DNA of 64,000 nucleotides from contig NC_079882.1 of the NCBI RefSeq assembly GCF_029227915.1, forward strand, positions 17,806,501-17,870,500, written 5' to 3'. Each line of letters starts with the position of its first letter. Position 1 is the stretch's first letter. The position numbers were made by a program, and so were the translations under genes. Shown here piece after piece: positions 10,407 to 19,960 of this stretch. This DNA comes from Hydractinia symbiolongicarpus (Eukaryota; Cnidaria; Hydrozoa; Anthoathecata; Hydractiniidae). The notes beneath the pieces were generated by a model that had not been told where the DNA came from, did no database searches, and saw only the letters and a list, made by a program, of their open reading frames with translations.

Positions 10407-11685
10407 CTACAGCACGACAAAGCCTGCTACTGTCGCGATGGCCATATGCAGGTGTTTTGCAGCATGAAGGAACGATACTACCGTACCAATAATCCCGGGT
10501 AATGCAACACCAGCCTGACCTGCCAAGTACTTTAAAATATTACCCAATCTCTAAAGTTGCTTTTCCACAAAACTTTTTCCACCACCTCCCGCTGCAATTC
10601 CCCCCGCAGCATCTGCCGCTGCACCTCCTCCCTTAACAGAGAGTACAATGGTGCTTATCAATAGACCGATGGCAGAGACAATGTTGGCTATAGTTATACC
10701 CTGCTCCCTGAAGAGGGTTTTAAGCTTTTCAAGCAAGGGTATGTCATCTCCGGCGATCTTCATCAACTCAGCTTTGATATTCTTCAGGTGCTTAAAAATC
10801 TCGGAGGAAAGCAGGCCATGTCTAGCCAGCACAGCCTTCCTATCCTTCTTCAAATATTCAATATTTTCCTTAAGGCTAGCGATTTTTCTTCCCTTTGCGC
10901 CCCTGCCTTCTGCTTCTTAAGTTGCTTCAACCTGCCCTCTTTTTCCTTGATCTTGCTATCATATGAAATAATCTCATCTTTCAATTTTTTTAATGTTATC
11001 CTGTAGGGTTTCAATTTCGAGCTTTATTTTCTTCATATCAGGGACCTCGCTGGCATCGTAGTCGATGCCAGCAAATGAAGTATCTACAAACTCTCTACAT
11101 CGTATGCAAAATTTTGAATACCGTCAATTGTTCCCATCTCAATTATCTTACCCTCCTTACCCGAAGCCTCCTCTTCACCCCTATTCACAAGGACATTAAC
11201 ATCCTGGATGAGGATCTGGGTCTCTGCCTTACTACCCTTGTTAGGTTTTGATATTCCTCAAAACCTATGGCCTTCATACGCATTCTATCTAACAACCTCT
11301 GGAGCTGTTTAATAGCTGGAAAGTTACCATCTTGCAACGTGATTACTACTTCCGGTAAGGATCTTTTCCCCGTCACAACCTTTTTAATTATAACTTGGTT
11401 ATCCTCCCCCATTCTAAACCTGTCGTAATGCATCGCGTCGGACCCCATATCCAGATTAACCAGAAGATATGAGTAAAGACTATCAACCTTCGATTCAAGA
11501 TGCTCGTAGTAGGCCGACTTCGTACCCAACCCCAATCGCCTACGCGCACCTCCCTGCTGTTGTTGTCCCAGCATTGAAGACCCTGATGTTCCGGGGAGTT
11601 GTTGCGTCGATGGAGTATCTTCCTTATCATCCCCATCACCCCTACCAAGATAATTTTCATGTGTAAATATTGGATTATCAGTCAT
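10407..11685 (-). pseudogene. coiled-coil protein with two hydrophobic segments (A copy)
   Basis: Counterpart of B 32644-33938. Starts with an acidic N-terminal region, then a LEQ-type helical part, a long charged coiled coil, the conserved HGLLSSxI and FxEQGITIASIVSAxGLLISTIVL membrane segment, a glycine/alanine-rich linker, and a C-terminal hydrophobic stretch (ALPGIIGTVVSF) that continues past a frameshift to 10407. The start ATG follows TAATAAA. Only 33 bp separate it from the divergent start of the capsid candidate. Likely a membrane-associated structural protein; not identified further. Confidence 0.6.
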
Positions 11686-11718
11686 TTTATTAGAACATGT
11701 CCCTTATATATAATAAAC
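11686..11718. promoter_or_regulatory. bidirectional start region in Polinton A
   Basis: A 33-bp gap separates two divergent start codons. It carries TAATAAA(C) before the plus-strand ATG, with TATATA just upstream, and TAATAAA before the minus-strand ATG. The equivalent gap in B (32611-32643) is also 33 bp with the same motifs. Confidence 0.55.
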
Positions 11719-12987
11719 ATGAGTGTATTTGGAACGACGCTAGACCCATATGCGGATACGAAGCAGCTTTTCGGTATCAAGGGCCGAAAACAGAGGGTTC
11801 AGATAAGCCATATACCCTCAACCATCAACCAGAACGAAGACCTCTACGTGGATATTCCCAACATGGGGAAGAATGATGTCATTTTTCCCGGCAGTCTCAA
11901 ACTGCTCTTTGATCTGACCTTGACGGGGACCAACACGAAACGTACCATTGTCAGCAACATCGGAAAAAGCCTGGTGAAGAATCTACGCATTACATTAAAT
12001 GGCAAAGAGGTCCAGAATATATCGGATTATAACATCCTGGCAGTGCACCGGGACCTCTGGTTACCCAAATTTGATCAGGACAACAACCTCATTTTGGATG
12101 GCATCAACCCCAATGACGGGACTATCAGGGCCCTGCAAGTCAAAGCTAGCGACCACGTTGGGATGGATGAATAAAAGGCGATTGTTGTCGCGTATGGTAA
12201 CACCTTTTGTATACCCTTGGTTAAAATGTTTGAACAGGCCCGAGATCTCCCCCTTTATCCGGTGGGTTTATATGACAGGCTACAATTTGCCGTACATTTT
12301 GTGTCCCGTGCTGACGTCATCAAAGACGCAAGGAAAGCAGCCCCGGGGAGCACTGCGGCCAAGGCAGCTGCCTATAAGATTACCAATATCAAGCTCGAGT
12401 TTGACAAAATTACTCACGAGGGTCTCGCGAGCGCTATGATGCCAAGGTATGCGAGGGTGGCCCTACCCTACGAAAGGATACTCCGTATCAAGGCAGTCAT
12501 GATGAAAAAGGCGGATACTTCATATAACCCCCAAATTGACACTCCTGCCAAGCCCTTGAAGGGTGTGCTGCTACTCTTCATAGACCCTGGAAAAGTGAAG
12601 CCATATACCGGTGTCAACGAGGTGTTAGAACCCGAAAATTGAGAGTATTAGTATCACCGTTGAAAGGGAACCAATGAGCTCTACTCCCATGCCATGCTTC
12701 CCAAGGACCATCTGGAACAGATTGTCAACATTTTCGGTGCCCACGACAGCAATGTCACGATTGGTCAATTCTTCAATGAAAGGTATGCGTTATTCATTGA
12801 TTTTCGAGCCTCTCCCGACGATATCCTACATGGTAGCGGAAGGCCCCTGCAACGCTTAAGTGATGGGATAACACTACACATGACCAAAAAGGCCGATGGA
12901 ACCGGGGATTTTACATGCTATGTATACTTGCTCCAAGACACGTAAGTGAATAATTTGGGTGGCAGGTTCCATAACGTAGAGTATTGA
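11719..12987 (+). pseudogene. candidate major capsid protein (A copy)
   Basis: Homologous to B 31369-32610. The chain is beta-rich with LYVDIPNMG, VIFPGSLKLLFDLTL, LVKNLRITLNG, DLWLPKFD, YDRLQFAVHF, YKITNIKLEFD, LKGVLLLFIDPG and, at the end, FIDFRASPDDILHGSG. About 400 residues and this strand pattern fit a double jelly-roll capsid subunit of Polintons/adintoviruses; that is family knowledge, not a structural proof. In A it has an in-frame TAA at 12172-12174 and a frameshift near 12630. The ATG follows TATATATAATAAAC. Capsid protein would form the virion shell. Confidence 0.6.
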
Positions 12988-12998
12988 AATAAAGAGAC

Positions 12999-13389
12999 AT
13001 GGCGAAAATAGCTGTTATTGTTGCAGGTGCAGTGATCAACGCATTAGCGTTCAGTGGGTCAAATTATCTATTTAGCAAGCTCTCGGGGCACGGCGAGGCA
13101 GAACAAAGACGTCATGACCAATCCGTTGAAAAGCTTAACGAAGCTCAGGGGAGTGGATCAGGAAACGGCAAGATAAGCTCGATTGGTTCACCAGGCAGCG
13201 GGAGATGCAGCTCAGGGCAGGCAAAATCCTGAAAGAGCTAGACGACGACATGTATCAGTATTACATTGCTTCAGAAGAAAAAGGCCCCACAATTGAAGGA
13301 TTTTTACACACCCTCGAAGCAGCAGCAAGATGGGGAACTCAGGTTGATTTGGGTCTGTGGCTTACAAGTATCTGTAAAACGCTTTTAAC
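12999..13389 (+). pseudogene. two-helix membrane protein (A copy)
   Basis: Starts 11 bp after the capsid candidate, with AAATAAAGAGAC before the ATG. The N-terminus is an Ala/Val/Gly-rich hydrophobic segment followed by NALAFSGSNYLFSKL and HGEAE, identical in layout to B 30964-31362. The middle is frameshifted near 13140; a LKELD-helix and YYIA segment follow in another frame. The C-terminal hydrophobic part seen in B is damaged. Probably a small virion membrane protein. Function unknown. Confidence 0.6.
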
Positions 13390-13404
13390 ATATATAATAA
13401 AGAC

Positions 13405-14277
13405 ATGTTAAAATCACATATCATTACCGATGAGGAGCCAAATTTACTATACCCCAGAACATCTCTGGACCGGGCACAAGGCTATTAGATTGCTTGCGAA
13501 GGAGAGCTGTCTCTCCAAAAAGCTAGTAACTCATTGGCTATCCAGACAACGGCTCTGGCTATGACATATTCGAGGTCCAAAGCGTATAGACTACCCTCAT
13601 TTTACAGTTACAACACCCAATGATATGCACCAGTTTAATCTGTTGTACATGCCCCATGACAAGCTATACGGTAGCACTTACAAGTATATTCTGACAGGTA
13701 TTGATGTGGCCTCGAGATATAAGGTAGCAAGACCCTTAAGAACTAAAAAAGCCAGCGAAGTTGCGGATATGTTGAAGGGCATCTACAAGGCAGGATCTTT
13801 ACACTACCCAAAAACCTTCCAATGTGATAACGGCTCTGAATTTAAATCGGATGTAACGAAGTTGCTGAAGGGTAAAGAGGTGGAGATTAAACGGGCTACC
13901 ACAATATACTACCATACATTTACGGCCTTCGTAGAGCCATATAACAAGGTACTGACGAGACTAGCAGCACCTGGGTCAATCACCTGTATACCATCGTCAA
14001 AAGCCTCAACAATACCAATACTGCCATGATTGGCATGAAACCTAACAAGGCCATTAAGCTGGATGAGATACCGCTTGCGAAAAGCGAAAAGTATCCCGAA
14101 AAAAAACGCCTACTAGGATGGTCTCTACCTCTATCTGCTACAACCCGGGGACGCACAACTGACGCCTTTTGGAGCAGGAAAATGTATAGGTTGGACCGTA
14201 TAATACCGGGTAGTCGTGTTTTGTACTACCTAAAAGACGGTCCTGAAAGTAGGACACCTCACTGTTTTAAACAGTAG
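13405..14277 (+). pseudogene. retroviral-type integrase (A copy)
   Basis: Rve-superfamily integrase of the Polinton type, which joins element ends to host DNA. The N-terminal YYTPExLWTG and THWLSRQ region is present across a frameshift, with an in-frame TGA near 13563. The catalytic core is readable from 13625: ILTGIDVASRY carries the first Asp, FQCDNGSEFKS the second, and the AFVEPYNK segment the position of the Glu. The C-terminal domain (TDAFW, then YRLDRI, VLYYLKDGP) is frameshifted and shortened. Homologous to B 29618-30625. TATATAATAAAG precedes the ATG. Confidence 0.8.
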
Positions 14278-15189
14278 GAAACCCACGTTCGATTCCTGGT
14301 CAAGACTTTTTCAATTGAATAGAGTGGTTATGACCATTTTAAAAGATAAAACAAAAACGTTCGGAGAAAATGAATTAACTTTATAAGAGTTTGACTGTAA
14401 TATTCCACTGTAGTGAACCATTTTCACTGCAGCTGATTTGTGTAGTCATTTCATCATAAAACATTAAATGTTTTGTTACTAATAGGGGCAGTTTACTTGG
14501 AGTATAAATTTGAAAATTGCATCATTCCATAAATTTTGATGCTGAATTTAAATATTGGTCATTTTGGTTGAAAATGATCAGAAAGTGTCAAGCATGTTAA
14601 CTTGGATCCGAGAATAATTCATAAATTTAGCACTACAACCTGTCATTCTTAGTTTTGTTTTTAAAAATAGGAAAATTTGTTGTGCATATTAGAAAAATGA
14701 GTGCAACCAGAGTGCCCAGACTTTCTCCTACAATTTCTAACGCGTTCTTAACAAAATCACCTACCTGGAAAATAATAGCCATTTAATATGTCCTTTGTAT
14801 ATGTGGTTGAGTAAAGCTGTCTCGATGCCACGTTAGCTAGCTAAGGCAGCTACATATAATACACAGCCCAGCTAGCTAGCTACCTAGAGCTCATGAATTT
14901 TTATGGAAACAAACTTTCAAAACATTTTCTAAATTAAAAGCCTTTCACCAATATTGAACAATCAAGCTAAGCCAGGTTAATAGACTTTACGTCAGTAATA
15001 TTCTGACAGTTTTGCTTTTATGGACAAAATAGTTTCTTTGACGCTGTGTCTTTTTTCCCCGCCATCTCTAAATCTTGCTTGTAGGCGAGCGCCAAATTTG
15101 CATCTCATTGTCTTTGGAATTTCAAAAATGTCCAGTATATCTGGCCATTTTTGTGTCACATGACCAGCCTGTTCAAGGGTCATTGTTGG
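14278..15189. other. foreign non-coding segment inside Polinton A
   Basis: AT-rich host-like sequence with AGCTAGCT runs near 14837 and 14870. In B this position is occupied by the packaging ATPase and BRO genes. A 63-residue frame at 14992-15183 (minus) has no recognisable domain. Boundaries of the segment have no clear inverted repeats. Confidence 0.45.
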
Positions 15190-15555
15190 CCACTCCGTAA
15201 TAACGGCTCAGGGGCCACAAGACCCTGGGGACGAGGTTGCGGTATACGCCCTATGTCATCAGCAAACGTTGGAGACCGGTAGGTCTCCTGGTATCTGAAG
15301 GGTGTCTTGTGATGTATATATAGCTCAAAGTTCTCCCAAGTATAGCCTTTGGAGAGCTGGGCCTTAACGTGATCCTGTAGTATAATTATGACCTCATGTA
15401 GGGGTTGTATGGGGGTGCGAGCGCTTGCCTTTTGACAGCCTCTTTTTATCTAAGCAGGAAATGCACGTACTTGTAGTTTCACCATTGCCCTTGATTTTGA
15501 ACTGGTTTAAGGTAAGGTATTTTGAACACTTGGAACACTTTTTTGCCTCCTCCAT
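15190..15555 (-). pseudogene. remnant of Cys-rich HNH-type nuclease (A copy)
   Basis: The first 40 residues match the B protein at 26125: KCSKC, LNQFKIKGNGE, CISCLDKK form a zinc ribbon. A stop follows; downstream, another frame gives a helix ending KAQLSKGYTWENF and IHHKTPFRYQE, equivalent to the HNH segment HIDHKMPLRYHE of B. The Asp-His pair of the active site and the Cys-His repeat block between ribbon and HNH are lost. Degenerate. Confidence 0.6.
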
Positions 15556-15598
15556 GTTTCTATATCTCCCAGGAGATATAGAAGTTTTACCATGCGGT

Positions 15599-15791
15599 CT
15601 ATTTTGGAGATATCAGAGACTTCTTGTACCACCTTCTTGGCTCCGGGTCTAGAAAACCCCAAAGCTTTTTTTGCTCACATTGTGATCAGGATTGTGTATA
15701 AGACTAGTCTGACAGACTCCCAAAGGGAGTCAATAACCATCGTTTCCTTCGGACCCATGTTGCTGTCATCCATATATTTGCTTGTTGTCAT
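15599..15791 (-). pseudogene. small conserved Polinton protein (A copy)
   Basis: ATG directly follows TTAATAA. The 38-residue frame contains (V/I)DSLWESVRLVxYTI, matching B 25863-26080. Another frame downstream ends WYKKSLISPK, matching the B ending WYKRSMMPTK, so the gene originally continued to 15599 and is frameshifted here. Function unknown. Confidence 0.5.
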
Positions 15792-15817
15792 TTATTAAGT
15801 GTCATTTTTGAAAAAAT

Positions 15818-16159
15818 TCAATGCATCTTGAAGATGTCAATATGTGGCTGATTTTTATCCTTTTGGGGCTCCGGATGGGTCGCCGGCTTGTCCTCACCCA
15901 TGCCAAACATATACCAAACGCCAACCCCTATAGGTAATATGGCCAAAGTCCCGACCCCGTACATGTAGACATCCATTGACTGTACGGGACTGGCTCCAGA
16001 AGAGGTTTTAACTGTAGGCACTACAGCACCCTCTTGTTGCTTCATTTCTTCCTTCCTCTTCTTCATCAGTGCCGCCAAATTGTGTCCCTGCGCAACTCTT
16101 CCCGGATGGTTTGGCGGCTTTGTAATAACTCTTTCTTCTTGTTTCTCCTCTTCACTCAT
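15818..16159 (-). CDS. single-pass membrane protein ending in DIDIFKM (A copy)
   Basis: 113 residues, intact. Basic N-terminus with GRVAQGHNLAAL, one hydrophobic segment (MYGVGTLAILPIGVGVWYMFG) at about residues 66-86, and a polar C-terminus ending HIDIFKMH. The B homologue at 25457-25852 has GRVAAGKRLAEW, a membrane segment and the same terminal DIDIFKM motif. The conserved end suggests a docking signal for a partner; that is inference. TATAATAAA immediately precedes the ATG. Type III (N-in or N-out) orientation cannot be decided. Confidence 0.65.
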   Translation of the reverse strand: MSEEEKQEERVITKPPNHPGRVAQGHNLAALMKKRKEEMKQQEGAVVPTVKTSSGASPVQSMDVYMYGVGTLAILPIGVGVWYMFGMGEDKPATHPEPQKDKNQPHIDIFKMH

Positions 16160-16163
16160 TTTA

Positions 16164-16734
16164 TTATAGCACAGTCTCCGCCTCCTCCACCTCCTGTTTC
16201 TTTTTATCCATATGTCTCGCGGTATGGCCCGCTACCAGTAGTGGGGCTAAGCACCTCCCGATAGTGAAATACACAAGGATACCTAGATCTGTCATACTGT
16301 CTCGGATTATAGGGTTCTCTTCGCTATCTCGACGTAATTCATCTACATTGTCGATGTCGACAAAGTTCCCAATCAAATTTGCATACAGGCTAATCACGTG
16401 AGTGGTCAATGCTTTTGCAGTCTTTTCCCCCTTTTCGTGGAGTTCTAGCTGTACGTAGTCGGTATGAACCTTATCGATGGTCTCATCAGGGGCCTTGTCA
16501 AAAAAGCTCTCTGTAAACTTCCTTGGTAAAAGGTGCCCCTTGCCCTTACGTAGGGCCTATTTCAGGATCTGACGCTTATCGGTAGGCTTTTTGATAATTT
16601 TCATATTCTGCGGAGGTATTGTCAAAGACTCGTGCAATATCAGACATCTTTATTAGTAGTCGTTTATAACGAAAAATAATATAAGTGATCAGGGCATAGG
16701 GTATAAGTATAGCGATACACAAGCACACTTCCAT
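16164..16734 (-). pseudogene. N-terminally anchored membrane protein (A copy)
   Basis: N-terminal hydrophobic helix (CIAILIPYALITYIIF) followed by RYKRLLIKMSDIARVF; the C-terminal half reads NPIIRDSMTDLGILVYFTIGRCLAPLLVAGHT. Both parts match B 24224-24868. The middle is frameshifted between about 16410 and 16600. It starts 26 bp after the polymerase stop. Likely a virion membrane or membrane-remodelling protein; function unknown. Confidence 0.55.
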
Positions 16735-16759
16735 TTTAATCCCTTGCAGGCACCAGGCG

Positions 16760-19250
16760 CTAATGGCCACGGGCAAGCGTTGTAATTTGATCGGCCTGCA
16801 CGATCCGTTTGTCATCTGCCCTGTTGAGTGCTAGCTTGTTCACCTCTTGCGTGTATACCTTATGGCCCTTGTTTTGGATCAATACCTGGCTCTTGTAGAC
16901 GTCAACGCCCTCTTCCAGACACCGCCGATAGTCGTCGAAGGTGATGTATTTTTTAGTCACACATCTTTTGACGCTCTTCGCTTTCCTGTCACCGCCCTCT
17001 TTTGTAAGGCTCTTGTAGGCATATAGCTTGGCCCTTAGGGTGATTAACTCGGCCATGATTTCCCCACCTAATTCGTCCTTCATTAAACCTACCACCGTCT
17101 TGTTCTTGCCTATTGAGAGAGGCCTTCCATCATCCGCATTATAGGCACTTGTGTCAAAGTGTGTTTCAACATCCTGCATAAAATCATAGTGAAACTCATA
17201 CATCACCATTTTTGATATGTCCAATATAGCCTGGCCTATATACACGGGCTTATTTATCTTGACCTCGGTGTTTTTTTCAACGCCCCCCATTTCAACGTCT
17301 ACTAGGTGCTTGCTAAACCTGCTTCCACCTTTGAAATTTGGTTTTATCACAAGTTTCGTATACTTATCCACCTTGGTGACCAGTTGGTGATTCTTAATAT
17401 TCTCTATCGTTTTGCCAAACACGCTTAAATTCATTAGCTTACAAAAGTCCTTCTCGAACTCGTTTTTGGCATCCGTTCTTAACCTTGTGTTGTGATCGAT
17501 GTACCCCTTCAACCATGCTTTCTGGTTAAACCAGATGACCCTGCGCACTCTCTTTAATTCAAGCCCATGGTTTATAGCCTCATTTAATGCCCTGATATGT
17601 ACTACATATTTTCGCTTGTCCTCCAAATTTGATACTAATTTCTTGACCCTGTGGACTATTGTGCGTTCCGGTAGGAAAGGCAACTCATTATGTTTGTCGT
17701 GTAGTCTCTCCGGGTAGTCGATATCAACCTCCAAGATATACCCATGCTTATTATCCCTAACGAGCTTCTCAATCCGCCTTTCCGTAAATTCCTCTACGTC
17801 CGATACCCATTTGAAGCCATCCGTTGGAAGGTCCTGACGCAGGCCCACCCGTACAGGTTGTTAGCATCGAGGTACTGCAGGTAGAATGATTCCACCTCCG
17901 GATCGTACTGGTCTCCCATGTACTTGTTATTTGCTTCGGCATAACGATGTACGGCTTGGGTTACACCTCCTCTGATACCTTTTTCGAACATCAGGAGCAT
18001 GTCGGGGTCTGTGAGGAGCTCTAGTCTGGTCCCGGTGAATTTGCGTGCTGCCTTCCAGGCCAGGCCCGGTGCACTATAGAAATGGGCAGGATCAAGCTTG
18101 TAATCCGTCAAGCACACACCTTGAAATGCCTCGAAGACGTCGGCTAATAGCACGATGTCTGTGGTCAGGTACACATCCTAGTAGTCTCCCTTGGTGACGC
18201 TATCGCCCTCTGAGGTAATGCAATTCCATACCTTTTTTGCGTATTGATAATCTTCATCACTGATACCTTCATGTTTAGCTTGCTGTAAAACGTCTCCTTG
18301 AGGGGTAACTCAACCTCCTCAAATCGCTGCCATCCATCCATGTACTCATACGGATAGACGCCCTTTCTGCGCATGAGTTGAAACGTGTCATCCTCATTGA
18401 AAAGCCAGCGGAGATTTTTACATTGCTCGTCGTCGAGGTTGCTTGCAGGTTTATCTAGGCTTGGTGTTATAAACCGACAGGAATCTTTGAACCTGATTTC
18501 GATCTTCTTATATGTCTCTTCATCGCCTTATCCCATACCTCCAAGTGGTACCTTGATTTTCACGTTAAAAGCGATATACTTTTCGGTATTCTAAGCGATG
18601 CACCCAATGTCCTGCGTGTCATATTTTTCACCCAATTCCCTTATGAACAGGTGGGCATCATACCCGACAAGTTGTGGAATATCACTGGTAAATAGCTAAG
18701 TAACTTGTATTTGAGGTTGCAGCTGTTATGTGCCGCGCCTCTATATAACCCCATGTAGTCCCGAACTTTGCGGTTATTCTCGCAGTCATCGAAGGGTTTT
18801 AGGCAAATATGGCATTTCTCGGCCTCGTTCCAGGACCTCTGTTAGATGCAGCATGTCCTGCTGCAGGTAGACATAATATAGTCTTTTCACTTCATCCTCT
18901 AGGTGGTTCACGAACTTCGTCACACAATCCTCACCCCTGTAGACTGTCAGCGGGTCCGGTACATCCCCGTAGGCGTATGTACTGTATGTGCACCATCCAG
19001 ATGCTACGTGCTTACTAAGCTTTTTAGTCTTTTTAACCTTATCCTCTACCAGGATGAGTAGACTCTCGAAGTCTCATAGATGGCAAAGGGTAGCTTGAAT
19101 TGCTCTTGTCCATCTCTGTAGTATAGCTATTTTTCAACCTCTGTTGGCATTGTAATTTTAACAGCTTCGTTGTTTTTGCAGTAGCCATGATGTTTTTTCT
19201 CAATTCAATTGTGGGAAAGGCCTGTAGGCAGTTTAGGCAGAAGTGCATTT
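16760..19250 (-). pseudogene. polB: protein-primed family B DNA polymerase, C-terminal part (A copy)
   Basis: Copies the element genome using a protein primer. From the junction at 19250 the frames give a CxxC zinc finger (FCLNCLQAF), an exonuclease region (FAIY with the Asp-Phe-Glu in the next frame), TDIVLLADVFE, HFYSAPGLAWKA, polymerase motif A (YLDANNLYGWA at about 17870), motif B (KLMNLSVFGKTIEN), and the conserved end with KKYITFDDYRRC and NRADDKRI. At least four frameshifts. The DTDS motif C that should follow YEFHYDFM is missing by deletion near 17170. The N-terminal part lies at 39449-42298, beyond Polinton B. Confidence 0.85.
19246..19250. repeat. target-site duplication, left (CATTT)
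   Basis: Matches 39444-39448 directly outside the other terminal repeat of Polinton B. Confidence 0.75.
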
Positions 19251-19462
19251 AGCTAGAGTAGTACACCCTTATAAACAGTTTTTCGGTTTTCCACGGTCAA
19301 ACCCCATTAAAAAACGCTGCTTTTAGACCCCCTAAAAAATCTGTGACGTCACAGATTTCATCATACCTGAAATGAGTAAACAAGTCACGTGACATCATGA
19401 CGGCACTCGACAAAACTGCTGACATCAACAAACGCGCAAATCTGTTTGATTAGAAAAGGGAA
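19251..19462 (+). repeat. Polinton B left terminal inverted repeat
   Basis: Matches the reverse complement of 39231-39443 with a few substitutions and short indels. It contains a 22-bp perfect palindrome centred on TGACGTCA (19348-19369) and the palindrome GTCACGTGAC. Such repeats are the replication origins of protein-primed elements; the palindromes resemble binding sites for bZIP and bHLH factors. Confidence 0.85.
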
Positions 19463-19525
19463 ATTCCCTACTCAAATTGCGACCGCTGTTAGTTGAAGTC
19501 CAAAATCTGTATATAATAAAGAGAA

Positions 19526-19960
19526 ATGAATTACTTCAGAAATGCAATCACCAAGCTATACAGCGCTGTCGCAGCGCCAGTAGCAGTAAATTGCGATGCT
19601 CTTGCGGATCGACTACAGAGCGTGCGAGACACTGTCAGGCATTATTATAACAAGGCGAGGGAGCAAATTGCTGTAAGGACGACGCTGCACGACGAAATCG
19701 AAACCGAAGCGCGAGAGGACATTTACGATGCTGGAGACATACAAGACGAATACAGCGGAGTCGAAGACATCAAGCACATGTTCTCACAAGAGAAAAAACG
19801 ATCCGAAGGCGTCGAAGACATTCAGTATATTTTTGACGAAAATGACACACAGATGTTGGAAGACGGAAATCGCGTCAAGACATGGCGGTTCAACAAGAAC
19901 CTTAATCAGCCACTGGCGGAGGCCATCATGCGAAAATTAACCCTACATAGAGATGAGAGT
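19526..19960 (+). CDS. N-terminal polymerase-associated protein of Polinton B
   Basis: Starts after TATATAATAAAGAGAA. About 145 residues, charged and helical, with TTLHDEIETEAREDI. A similar TLHDKVEKEAEEDY segment in A (about 40350) lies upstream of its polymerase on the same strand, so this is the N-terminal extension of, or the gene just ahead of, the polymerase. The frame runs on to 20065, but the polymerase frame takes over at 19953. A fused terminal-protein-like function is possible but not shown. Confidence 0.5.

Noticed and set aside
14992-15183. Possible host exon (63-residue frame, minus strand)
   Set aside because: No splice sites or recognisable domain could be supported.
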